Assembly: GCA_022497155.1 (NCBI GenBank)
Contig: MU385766.1
Location: forward strand, 1-64,000
Direction: 5' to 3'
From: Whalleya microplaca
Lineage: Eukaryota > Ascomycota > Sordariomycetes > Xylariales > Xylariaceae
DNA: 64,000 bases
Below are positions 12,237-22,420 of this stretch, piece after piece. The notes under the pieces are model-generated. The model was not told the origin of the DNA and made no database searches. It was given only the letters and a program-made list of their open reading frames with translations. The translations under genes were made by a program, and so were the position numbers. The first letter of the stretch is position 1, and each line of letters begins with the position of its first letter.

Positions 12237-13529
12237 CTAGTTCCCTCCACCAAAATCCAGTCTCCGAGACACCTTGCTGCCTCTATCATCCTCCAGAACA
12301 CCAGGTCTCCTCTTCAGGTCGGCCCCGAGCTTCTCCTGTCCACCAGACTTCTTGGGCAAAGCTCGCTTGCGTGTAGGCTTCGGGTCCTTGTGCCACCAGT
12401 CATGGTTCAACATGTCCCGAGCCGTAATCCGTCTCTTGGGATCGAGGATCAGAGTCTTCATCAGCAGATCAACACCTTCATCTCCTATACCAGCGAACAT
12501 CTGCCTGTAATGATCTCTCCCTCGAACCGGGACGATTTCCTTGTCAACTGTGTATTCCGGTAGTTTCGTAACACCAGGCCAATTCTCCTCTGTCGGAGTA
12601 CCAACTGCCTGGCATATAAGGTTGATCTGTTGCAACTCGGTGAAACCGGCCATATAAGGCGTCCGGATGATTAATTCGGCAAATACCGCGCCAACAGACC
12701 AGATGTCCACTGCACCGGAGTAATGCCTTGCCCCAAACAGCAATTCAGGTGGCCGATACCATCTTGTTATAACGTTTGCGGTCATGATTCTGTAGGGGTC
12801 CGAGAAATTTCTGGCCAGGCCAAAATCAGCCAGTTTTACCTCCCCATCCGCCGCAATAAGCAAGTTGTTTGGCTTGATATCGCGATGCAGCACGTAATTC
12901 TCATGACAGAACCAGACAGCCTTGGTCAGCATACCCATCCAAGCTTTGATATCTGCAGGTCCGTATTTCACATGCTCGGGGTCACGGATGAGCATCTCTA
13001 AGTCGCCAAGAGGGAGGTATTCTAGAACGAGATTGAGGTTCTGGTCTTTAGAAGAGAAAACCGAATGTAGGCGTATGATGTTGGGGTGGGAGAGCTCTTG
13101 GAGGTGCTTCATTTCACGGACGGCGTCGGGTGCTATTCCATCTTGGAACTCCTTTTGGTATTTGAGCTTTTTGATGGCGAAAAGCTGCGATGGATCACTC
13201 CTGAGGGAACTGAGGTAGACGTTGGCATAGGTACCTTCACCGAGCTTCTTGCCTGCATTAGGAAGTAGGTTAGTATGTGGTGATGCAGTGGTACACTAGT
13301 GGTTATACGAACCTTTCGTATATTTGCGTTTTTCTTCTTCATTCAGCTGCTCGGCAAGATCAAGGTAGGTGGACTGAGATGCAGCAGCCGGGTTCGGTGC
13401 GACCTGGGCTCCTAAAGGCGTGCCGTTGGACGACGCCTGTGTGGAATTCACATTTTTGAGGGGCGACGAGGCGGATGTAGGATTCTGTAAAGCATCGGTG
13501 GGATGCGAAACGAGAGGAGAGACCGCCAT
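12237..13529 (-). CDS. KIN28: Cyclin-dependent kinase, CDK7/Kin28 orthologue
   Basis: The model joins exons 13313-13529 and 12237-13252 (410 aa), with a 60-bp intron 13253-13312 splitting a Gly codon just before the glycine loop GEGTYANV. The kinase of TFIIH phosphorylates the RNA polymerase II C-terminal domain and activates other CDKs. Visible motifs are the ATP lysine in FAIKKLKY, a C-helix region ending PDAVREM, the catalytic loop HRDIKPNN, DFGLARN, a T-loop threonine in MTANVITRWYRPPELLFG, and DIWSVG. The VITRWYR and ELLFGA segments are typical of CDK7 rather than cell-cycle CDKs. A Ser/Pro/Asn-rich extension of about 60 residues precedes the kinase domain, and the C-terminal tail is basic. 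The gene is convergent with mS41. Confidence 0.93.
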
Positions 13530-13601
13530 CGTGAATGAGTTGTCTGCCGATCTAGATGGTCTCGAGCAGTCCCGTTGTCTTTGTAGCTTGTGGATCGTGG
13601 A

Positions 13602-14183
13602 TCACGAATCGCCGATCGTTGAAGGGTCTCTCTCAGCCTTGGGGAGAAGGCAGGAGAAAGATTGTCCAATAATTATCAGCGTATGAAGCTGCAGGGAAGG
13701 GTCCTGGGGTAAGAAGTACGTACCTGGATTAGTGGATCGCCAATTGAGGGTCCACCACAGAAGGCTGAGATTCCATTGCAGCTGGTCTGCTGGTATGGTG
13801 AGGTACATGGTACATGTCACTTGAGGTTGGCAGTTCAACTGTTCCATTGTGAATGGGTCCGTGACAGGGTGGTCAGCATGTGCAGTTGGTCTGAGCTCCC
13901 AAGATATAATTTCTCCAAATAGGTAGGTATGATTACGCAATTCAAGGCGCATTTCTGAGTTCGTTAAGTCTACGTCATACATACCCGGATTCAGCCACCA
14001 AATATTATTACCAGATGCCCAATGAGTCGTGTGCGCAAAAGTGGGCTTATTGATTTGTGGCATAATTACATGTAGAGACCTCTGTGCTAATGTTCTATGT
14101 GTGTTTAGTACGCGTATCTTCCGAGTCAAGTATAGAATATGTAAGCAACCCAGCAGCACTGCCCGGTTTTGTGTGAAGACCAT
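13602..14183 (-). CDS. Doubtful ORF, 193 aa, unknown
   Basis: An ATG-initiated open frame lies upstream of KIN28 on the same strand, so it overlaps the probable KIN28 leader. I recognise no family. The N-terminal 30 residues are hydrophobic and basic, and a second Met at residue 41 (14063) begins a more hydrophilic, Trp-rich part. A GTACGT donor-like sequence lies near 13723. It may be a real lineage-specific protein, a leader ORF or chance; transcript evidence would be needed to keep it. Confidence 0.25.
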   Translation of the reverse strand: MVFTQNRAVLLGCLHILYLTRKIRVLNTHRTLAQRSLHVIMPQINKPTFAHTTHWASGNNIWWLNPGMYDVDLTNSEMRLELRNHTYLFGEIISWELRPTAHADHPVTDPFTMEQLNCQPQVTCTMYLTIPADQLQWNLSLLWWTLNWRSTNPGTYFLPQDPSLQLHTLIIIGQSFSCLLPKAERDPSTIGDS

Positions 14184-14559
14184 GACGAATACCTCATTAG
14201 ACTAGGGCTGCTAGGTTATAACGGATCCCGTAAACCCCTAAAGTACCGAGAGTCCGCTTCCCGGTCAGCCGGTGTCTTTGCCTGATCGGATCGACTCTTG
14301 GCTGTGAAGTCATAGCCTGTCCCGAGATTTCCAAGGTTGCTAGACAACCTGATCTGCATACGACAGATACTTCAGCAGCTCAGGTCCTTTCATCGCTTTG
14401 ATTTATACATTCTACATACCTGCCCACCTGTCATTCCAACATAGTTCCTCAGTAGCGTCTGTCTTTTGAACCTTTTTTTTCACCGCTTCCCATAAGCGCG
14501 GTTCTTCTTTTTGAAATTAAAAATATTAAAAAAAAAAGATCAGAGAGGAATCGGGCACA

Positions 14560-15582
14560 ATGTGGTTCCTGTCGTATTGGGTAAGACCATCCACCTGTAT
14601 TAGTCCTGTATTGAAGTGAGAAAGATAGAAAATATACTAATGTTGCGCGCCTCTTCAAAGGTCTTCCCAATCATATCGGGCCTCATGTGGCTGTCAACGC
14701 TCCTGGGTCTTCTATTATACTGGATCATCGAAACACACCGGATCAAGTATAGTTCAATGCAAGGAGATCAAACAATCGCCTATATCTCAGATGTCGGAGC
14801 TGCAGAGCTGAAGCCGCTGTTTGTGGCCGGCTGCATCATCACCACGATATTCCTAGACCTCTCTTTTGGAGCCGACCGATTATTGCGACATAAGGGGCGA
14901 CTGGTGCCGAACACTTCGACCGGCGAGAAGGTGCTTAGCGGGTTGACGATCTTCTTCGCCGTCGTGGGTACGGTTGGTCTGACATGTCTCTCGGGCTTCG
15001 ACACGGCCCGGTATCCGAAGCTGCACGATGTTTTCCTTCTGCTCTTCATCGTGGGATATCTTCTATCGGCCATCTTCATATGCTGGGAATACCAGCGTCT
15101 GGGCAAAAGTGAGTTGTGTTCCAGTCGCACATCGGCGGCCTTCCTTTTCTGATCCTAATCTTACCATCAATTCTCTGCCAGAATATTCAGAGCACCGGGT
15201 CCTGCGAATTTCGTTCTGGATCAAACTCCTCTTCGTGCTCATCGAGATAATCCTCGCGATAGCGTTTATCGCCACCAATTTCCGGGGCATGTACAATGAG
15301 GCCGCGGTCTTGGAGTGGGTGATAGCGTTCATCTTCTCCTTCTACATCTTCTCGTTCTTCGTCGACCTGTACCCGGCCATGGCCACGCGAAACAATCGAT
15401 ATTCGAACCGGCCGGGGAGCGCGCGTGCGATGGAGGAGAATTACTATGCGACGCACCCAAGTGTCCTGCCTCCGCCACGGAATACGCAGGACAGCCAGAA
15501 ACCGTTAACGAATGGCCATGGACATGGACACGGACACGGACATGGTCATAACAAATCGAGGAGTGGCCCCGTTGATTTTTAG
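14560..15582 (+). CDS. Frag1/DRAM/Sfk1-family membrane protein
   Basis: The model joins 14560-14580, 14661-15108 and 15182-15582 (289 aa). The first exon encodes only MWFLSYW. The first intron (80 bp) has a TACTAA branch point, and intron 2 (73 bp) splits a Lys codon. There are about six hydrophobic segments, in the pattern of the Frag1/DRAM/Sfk1 family (PF10277). In yeast, Sfk1 works with the PI4-kinase Stt4 and plasma-membrane lipid asymmetry; that role here is inferred from family. The tail is hydrophilic and ends with six Gly-His dipeptides before KSRSGPVDF, encoded by an imperfect hexanucleotide repeat at about 15519-15550. Confidence 0.85.
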
Positions 15583-15997
15583 GAGATCTTTGTGGTAGAA
15601 GGATTCTGTGCCAGAAGAAGGTCTTCGTGTGATGACAGATGGATGAAGATGAACAACGTGATAAACGAGGATTTGGAAATCTGGTAAAGGGTATGGCAAT
15701 GGTTATATTCATAATCGAAGGATTGGAGCGAAATTCGCTTTTACGGCGTTCCGGAGAAGCCAATTAGAGCATTAGACTATATTCTTAGTAGCATATTGTA
15801 TAGTAATATTGTACGCAAAGTGTACCTTAAAGTATCAAAATACTACATTTTAATTCGATTCAGTTAGGTTTGCATTTCCATCGAAAAGTTTTAGGTTGAC
15901 TATAGAAGCCGATCTCTCGTGTACTCGTACATATAACCATCAGTGGGCCATCAAGCTCGATGGCAGCTGCCTTCAGGGAAAGTAAGAAAAGGGGTAT

Positions 15998-16248
15998 TCA
16001 ATTGTTACACTCGATCGAAGCCTCCGTACCGGGAATCTTGCCATCATAAACGCCAGACCCGAAACCGGAGCCGAAACCCAGTCCCCATGTAAAAGAAAAA
16101 TGATCGTGTTGACCTTGCTTGCAGTCATACTGCTCTTGTTCAATCGCCATCCCAAATTCGAAATAAACGCCAAAGAAGTTGTGTCACCGTGTTTACGTGC
16201 ATTCTCGCTGAACCTGGTGGTATATATATCGTGGCGCGATTCGCCGGT
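15998..16248 (-). pseudogene. 3' fragment of a gene cut by the assembly gap
   Basis: On the minus strand, 15998-16129 reads 43 codons and a TGA with a protein-like composition (HDHFSFTWGLGFGSGFGSG, then VYDGKIPGTEASIECNN). A phase-0 intron at 16130-16196 (67 bp, starts GTAAAC, ends GCAG) connects it to an open segment at 16197-16248 that encodes IYIPPGSARMH. That segment then runs into the homopolymer next to the gap. I read it as the C-terminus of a real gene whose 5' part is missing from the assembly, not as a decayed gene; 'pseudogene' is used only because the gene is incomplete. The family is not recognised; Gly-rich with Cys near the end, possibly secreted. Confidence 0.4.
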
Positions 16249-16318
<70 letters not shown>

Positions 16319-16466
16319 CGGTGGGGGGGGGCGGGGGNNNNNNNNNNACAAATTTGTAAAAAAACCCAAACCTTTTTTTTGTACGGTTTTTATTGTTTTT
16401 TTGCTGTAACCGGGGGTTTTTTTTTTGTGGGGCGGGTCGCCGGTCCCCCCCCCCCCCCCCCCCCCC
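16249..16466. other. Assembly gap with flanking homopolymers
   Basis: Seventy consecutive G residues (16249-16318), a few more G-rich bases, ten N (16338-16347), a low-complexity homopolymer-rich stretch, and 22 C (16445-16466). The octamer TCGCCGGT directly precedes both the G run and the C run. This looks like sequencing or assembly artefact around a gap of unknown true size rather than biology. Confidence 0.9.
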
Positions 16467-16499
16467 AAAGTATGAAAGATTAACATGTGAGTAAGTATC

Positions 16500-19056
16500 T
16501 CACAACACTTCATGGAACCTCGAATCCCTAGGGCTACTACTATTGGTCAAGGAGAGATCGCCAGCAGCCTTAAGAGGTTTAGGAGGCGATAAAGGAGTCC
16601 TCCTCATCTCCTCATCACGGACTTGCTCCTCGTCGCTCGAGGTGTTTGCAGGTGAGACCGCGCCCGCATCCGCATCGCCGGTAGCAGGATCCTGCTCCGA
16701 AACATTCTGATCTCTACCGGCCATCGCGACTGCGTGGACGCTGGCATTTGGGTTATCGAGACTTGTCGTGCTGTTATCCGGGTTCGTGCCCGACAGGGCT
16801 GCGCCACCAATGAAGCTTTTCCTAGCGGACTTGTCTCCCGACTTCTCTCCGTCGGGTGACTTCGGCCCTCTGGAAAACCGATGCTTGAACCACGTCTTGA
16901 CTTTGCCTTTGGGGGAGCTTTCGCCAGGTGATGTTGGCTGCTGGTCCGACACGTCAGCTTCGGCGTCCCCTGCAGTCGTGGCATTGGCGTCTTCAGCAGG
17001 CACGGGCACAGCCACTGCCACGGCCACAGCCACGGGCTGGTCAACGGTGTTCTCGGCAACCGTCTCGTCTGGTCCAGGCTGCTCGGGCTGTTCGGGCTGT
17101 TCACGCTGCTCTTCCTGGGTTTCGTGCGGTTGGTCTACTACTACCGACTTATGTTTCTCAACCTTTGCAAGTCGCTTGAGCTCGGCTTTGGCTGCCTTTC
17201 TTTCTTCTTTCTTGGCCTGTGCTTCTTGCTTCTCCTCGGCCTTTTTCTCTTTCTGCTCGTCCTTTTCTTGCTCTACAAATAGAAGCGTTAGTACTTGGCA
17301 TTGATGATACGGAGACATAGCTAACCTCTGAGTTTCTTCTGTAATTCCTGGACTTCCTTGTCCCGAGCTTTCTCAAGCTCTCGTTGCTCCTTCTGCCGCT
17401 CTGCTTCTAGGCGTAGCTCTGTCTGCCTTGCATGTTCTTGCTCCGCTTTCTCGTTGATCTCGTCTAATACGGGCTGGACTCGACGAGCCGCGATCTCGTT
17501 AATTTCCTCCTGGGTCATCCACTTTCCACCAACATTAATCTTGCTCTGGCGTTGAGCGACGCGATCGTCGCTGCGAGCCTGAGCAGCGGCGTGTGCTTTT
17601 AGTTCCCATTGCGTCAGAGTAGAAGGAGGGGCCATTCCGGTTTCGGCTGAAATCTTCTCGTCCATCCCCTTTAGTTGCAAATGGACATTCCTCTGAGCCG
17701 CAGCAAACAAGGCCTCTTGGTCTTGCTGTTGTTTCTTGAGATCAACTTCGGAGAGCTTGCTCGAGAATAGAGACATTTGCTGCCTAATTGCTTGTGATCG
17801 TTTGCGGTCTTCGATAACATCACCATCGCTTGAGGATCTCCTCCTACTAAACTTGCCCCTGATAGTAGTGAAACGGCGCGTAGGTTGTCCTTGTCCTGCC
17901 CCGTAGTAATCCCGATAATCTCGATCTTTAATGTTCTCCTCGTGGATTTTAGTAAGGCGTGCTTGCGCTTGTTTGTACGCCGCATCCTGCAGACTAGTAA
18001 ACCTTATAGGCTGGGCGTCGTCGCTGATACTACTTGAATTATCAAACTGCTCCCGGGGTGGAACGGCACCATCATGTCTCTTCTTAGCATCGATCATCTT
18101 CTGCTGTTGGTCGAACATCTTTTTAGCCATTGCGAGGGCTGAAGCATGGAGAACATCAGTTCTTTTCTGCTCCTCGACTTCGGCTTTTACTGGGGGGTGC
18201 GAAGTGAACATTTGTCTGTCCATATGTACTATAGGAAGAGCACCCCCCTTCGCACTCGTGGTCAAGGACCGTGCGGGTCTGTGAGCATGAGTAGCGGCAC
18301 TTAAAGCATTAGCAGCCGCGTTTGCCTCGTCTGGATACGCCTCTTTAGGTTTGAGTGTTGGCGTCGATTTGGCTCTCTGGCGATTCGCCATAGCGCCTTT
18401 GGCAGCTAGAAGCGACCCACGGTGTTCCAAATTATTCACGCCAGAAGTGCGGGAGAAACTGCGATCAGACCTGAAAGCCATGTTTGCAGCAGAGTAGCCA
18501 TGATCGGTAGCTGTAGGTTTCCAGCTCACAGAAGTTTTGGCGGATTGCGACGCATGTAGGGCAGCTTTTGCGCCGTGTTGACTAGGCACAGACGTAGGCA
18601 AAGGCGCCAATTTGTAGTCTTTCGCCATGACCGCTGCAGCCGAAGCTGACGCCGACTTGTCCGGTTTCCACAGCTCTGGTGATATAGTGTTAGTCCAACC
18701 TAAAGTTGCCGCAGCACTGGCGGCGGCTCCTTTTTCTGCGAGGCCAATAGACGGAAAGCTCGGAAGGTCTTCAGGTTTGGCGTAGACAAGCCTTCCCGAG
18801 TGGGCTAGTGTTCATTAGTCAAATTTGACTTATAAGAAAGTTGCTACATAGGACGAATGATACGCAGTCAGATTGCGATAACTGACGACCGTGAGAATGT
18901 CCCGCAAAGCCTAAGCTTACCTGTCAAATCCGTGTCGTCACGGGTGAGCTCTGTCCCCGGCACCCTAGCTGCCTCATTGCCATTGTCATTGGCTGCAATG
19001 TTGTGCGTAGGATGCGTGGGTGGCGGAGAGTGAAGGTTGAGCGACGCGGCCTGCAT
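16500..19056 (-). CDS. EIS1: Eisosome protein 1 (Eis1) homologue
   Basis: The model joins exons 18921-19056, 17326-18804 and 16500-17272 (795 aa). Both introns (116 and 53 bp) keep the frame; the second has a TACTAAC branch point. The family-typical N-terminal block begins HSGRLVYAKPEDLPSFPS and continues to LGWTNTISPELWKP and AAAVMAKDYK. The middle is Ala/Gln/Lys-rich and likely coiled coil, with KINVGGKWMTQEEINEIAA. The C-terminal third is Glu/Pro/Ala-rich, with alternating Val-Ala and a basic KTWFKHRFSRGPKS. Eis1 proteins associate with eisosomes, the Pil1/Lsp1-supported furrows of the plasma membrane. Starting at the MAKDYK methionine would discard the conserved N-terminal block, so the upstream ATG at 19056 was chosen. 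The 3' end lies only 150 bp from the assembly gap. Confidence 0.88.
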
Positions 19057-19615
19057 CTGCACTTTAATGTACCTCGTCTGTTAAAAGATCGACATAAAAC
19101 TTCTGGGGTAATATTGGGACGGAAGTGTGGTAGCAGATGAGCATTCGAGGCCTTGAATCACTACAGGTGGGCATGAACAACAATTGAATAGCCTCTTCGG
19201 ACGATTGTATCAGCTAAAGGAGAGCAGGTACTTATTAGGTTAAGGTACCGAGAAGGTGAGAACAAAAACATTCGAGTAAGAGGTGATTATAAGTATGTTT
19301 CTAAGGATTCAACTAACTAACATGACAGGTGACAGCGGAGGGATCAGGGATAGAAGAGGGTTTCTCGATGTTGGTACTTAGTCAGTCTGGAGTACCTTCA
19401 CGGGAAGCCGGCAGGCTGGCAGGCGGGCATTGTTCATTACCATCATCATCGTCATTCAATCCGTCTTTGTGGTGTTGTTGCCTATTACGTCATGTCCTAC
19501 CACCGCTTCTGTCAGTCTACCTATATGTAGTCTAGTAGAGGTAGGTACCTAGCCTGCCTCTGCTATGTATGTAGTACCACGTAGATCATGTGTCCCCCGC
19601 AATACAGACCACATG

Positions 19616-20138
19616 TAGCCCACCTAAAACTCCCTCCCTTTTTTCCTAAAACTCCCCCCTCTCCACTTAGTACCAAAGTATGCCGCTGACATGGGTACCC
19701 CTCCAGATTAATATGTAGATAAGATGTATTCCATATATGTAAATACCGTACGCGCTGGAGGCATTTGACGCGTATATAAATATTTCTTGATAGTAGTTTA
19801 TATTAGTAGTGTTTAATTACTCTTAAGCAGCGTTAGCTTAAGTAATTATAAGTCGATATTAAAGAGGCTATAAAGGTTAACTTCTTAAGTAAGTAGTTAT
19901 TGCGGATGGCGTCAATATCGAGTGGTAAGTGTTACTATTGCAATTGATGTTAATGGGACACAGAATGACTACCTACCTTAGGTACCGGTATATACATAGC
20001 CAGGTATTGTAATTTCACCAATCGACACGGATCTACATACTAATCTGAGAGGTCACCTATGCCAGCGTATGATGGCGCTGTACTAAGTGGAGAGGGGGGG
20101 AGTTTTAGGAAAAAGGGGAGGGAGTTTTAGGTGGGCTA
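19616..20138. mobile_element. 523-bp MITE with long terminal inverted repeats (Mutator-like)
   Basis: The ends form inverted repeats of 58 bp (19616-19673) and 59 bp (20080-20138), starting TAGCCCACCTAAAACTCCC and differing by one substitution and one C-run indel. The nine bases GACCACATG flank the element on both sides (19607-19615 and 20139-20147) as a perfect target-site duplication. Each end contains CCTAAAACTCCC twice. The interior is AT-rich with no transposase frame. A 9-bp duplication with long inverted repeats is the hallmark of Mutator-like (MULE) elements, so this is read as a non-autonomous MULE-derived MITE. The family assignment is inferred. Confidence 0.88.
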
Positions 20139-20701
20139 GACCACATGCTGGAACTTAACTAGTTGCAAACATCTTTCCCTATGCGGTCCTCTACAAATAG
20201 TCGCATACTTTAGTCACCCAAATGTCTTATTAGTGCTTCAAACCGGAACTAGTCGACATTTCGATTGTTAACCCCCCGCTTCATCCAAAGCCAAGATACA
20301 TGTGAGCTTCAGCGAAATGATACTCGTATATCAAGTTGGAATCAAAGAATAGACGAGTGAGACCATCAATTGGGTGCGGGGAAGTGTTGCTCAGAATGCA
20401 CCGACGATCAGGGACGACGCAATAACTGCCATGTGGGAACCCTTGTTGTTATTTCAATCGTCACCTGCAGCAGTTCAACAAGGATACTACACAGATCATC
20501 TATTGACGATCTAGACTCCCATGCTGAGTGGACAGCACCTAGCGACACTAGTAGCCTGAGAGCTGAAGCTCGGATTCAGTCCGTCCTTATTGTTCCTCCT
20601 TTCTCATCTCCGACCTCGAATCTTATATCAATGAATGGATATATAACAGCACTAACACCGGTAGACTGACTATTCGCTGAGAGGGGGCGAGCATAGAAGC
20701 C

Positions 20702-22009
20702 ATGGCTCGGCTCCTCATGCTCTCTAATGAGATTCTCCTCGAGATAATATCATACCTTCGATCCGAACAATCACCTTCTCTGCATAATAGCCCCTTTATC
20801 TACTTTCCCAGAGAGCTCAAGCAGGCAAATAGAGTCGCAGCCGAATCAGTCAAGAATCTTTATTCCGTTGCATTAGTATGCAATCGGCTTTATAATGTTG
20901 CGGTTTCAGTCCTATATAATCAAATCCCACTTTTGACTAATTATGACCGATCTTTAATATTCGTATTGACATTGGAGAGAGCGCCACATCTATCGGCTCA
21001 CATAAGGCATGTTGACATTAGTGTCAGCAGGGGATACAACCCAGACACGATCGACTTCTACAGTCTCTTCTGGCTGCCGAACGTGCATACCATATGCATA
21101 CGCGACTTCAACTCGTGGCATGGCTGGAAGTTCGACAACCAGGACCACGTGCGCACGTCGCCAGTTAAGATCCTGAAATTGCTGAATTGCGGTGCCCACG
21201 AGGAGCCTCTGGCCGAAGTCCTCAGTTGGCCGGAGTCTCTCCAGGAGTTGTGGTACGACGCGAACCAAGTCGAATGGAGCGGAAGCTACGAAGGGCAGGA
21301 TCCTGTGGAATTTACCTGCTCGGCTGTTGAACGCGCGATGTCGAGTCAAGCGGGCTGCCTGGAGAAACTCGTCTTCACGCGACGAGGGCCAGACCACGAA
21401 GGTCTTGGATATAGCGACCTACTCAATGTCCGGAAATACGGAAAATTGAAGAGTTTTTGCGTCAATGCGGTATTTCTATTGGGTCTCGATCCGGAATCGG
21501 TGAGGGTGTGGGAGCACTTGCCTAAGAGTTTAGAGGAGCTTGACATTTGCTACGATGATTATATGTATGCCAGTATCACGGGCCCTGAAGATATGACTCC
21601 GGCGTGGCTGTCTGGAATGCTAGACAAGATGGTGGCGGGCCGAGACGAAAGTGATGCTAGGGGTGGCTTCACGCCGTCCCTCGAAAGAGTAAGACTCACG
21701 TCACTTGAGTGGAGCCCTGTCTATGAAGAAGACGAGGAAGATGAAAGCGGGAGTGAAGACAGTGTTGTCACATCAGATTTCGAAATTGATGAAACGAAAG
21801 CGGTAGGCTACCCAGGCTCTACGTGGCGACCGTCGCTGCGTTTGAGACAAAGTTTTATAAAAGCTGGCGTCAGCTTCAGCATTTTCCTGCACCAGCAAAG
21901 ACGGTACCGATATGTTGTGAATGGCGGTCACGGATTTCGGGATAATTGGGAAGACACTTGGGACCCTGAGCGGGAAGCCGTCGATGGACTATATTGGATA
22001 TCTAGATAG
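20702..22009 (+). CDS. F-box domain protein, 435 aa
   Basis: Single-exon gene. The N-terminus LSNEILLEIISYLRS is an F-box-like motif, and the remainder has spaced leucines reminiscent of degenerate leucine-rich repeats (for example KILKLLNCG and SLEELDICYDD). An acidic patch EEDEEDESGSEDS lies around residue 345. F-box proteins of this kind dock substrates to SCF ubiquitin ligases through Skp1, and large divergent sets occur in filamentous fungi. The substrate cannot be predicted. The gene lies about 560 bp downstream of the MITE; position 20702 is the first ATG of the frame. Confidence 0.75.
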   Translation: MARLLMLSNEILLEIISYLRSEQSPSLHNSPFIYFPRELKQANRVAAESVKNLYSVALVCNRLYNVAVSVLYNQIPLLTNYDRSLIFVLTLERAPHLSAHIRHVDISVSRGYNPDTIDFYSLFWLPNVHTICIRDFNSWHGWKFDNQDHVRTSPVKILKLLNCGAHEEPLAEVLSWPESLQELWYDANQVEWSGSYEGQDPVEFTCSAVERAMSSQAGCLEKLVFTRRGPDHEGLGYSDLLNVRKYGKLKSFCVNAVFLLGLDPESVRVWEHLPKSLEELDICYDDYMYASITGPEDMTPAWLSGMLDKMVAGRDESDARGGFTPSLERVRLTSLEWSPVYEEDEEDESGSEDSVVTSDFEIDETKAVGYPGSTWRPSLRLRQSFIKAGVSFSIFLHQQRRYRYVVNGGHGFRDNWEDTWDPEREAVDGLYWISR

Positions 22010-22420
22010 TGATGGGCCACGATAGATAACAACAACGATGAGAGACTGTAAGCCAAGGCATTCATACATCTAGTAAATCTTGGCATTCTACGCAAGTGTA
22101 AAATTTCACACAGAAATGGCAAAATAATATTATTGACTGAAATGATGTTGTTGTGCGCCTGAAGCATTGATGTAAGCCAATGAATTGGGTTGGTACGGCG
22201 CCCCTGTAAACTATACCAATCCATGTTCGTAGTTACGTCAATATAAACTTACAGACAGCGAAACTACACGAATGATACAACCCATCTTTCACCGTCGGCT
22301 CACCTTTCTTTTATAATTGAGGAATAGATATGACCAGTTCAGGTCTTCCTTCTCGATTTTTATGAGCTACATACTTACGGGGCAATTGAAGAACGTCAAC
22401 ATTCTCATCAGCCTTGAACC
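22010..22420. other. Intergenic, no gene seen
   Basis: Short AT-rich spacer between the F-box gene and the phosphatase gene, presumably 3' and 5' untranslated sequence and promoter. Nothing else is recognised. Confidence 0.4.

Noticed and set aside
16100..16513. Open frames on both strands across the gap coding for long Gly or Pro runs
   Set aside because: They consist of the homopolymer block and contain the N gap; artefact.
17321..18628. EIS1 starting at the internal MAKDYK methionine
   Set aside because: The conserved N-terminal block lies upstream in the same frame and joins to an exon starting at 19056.
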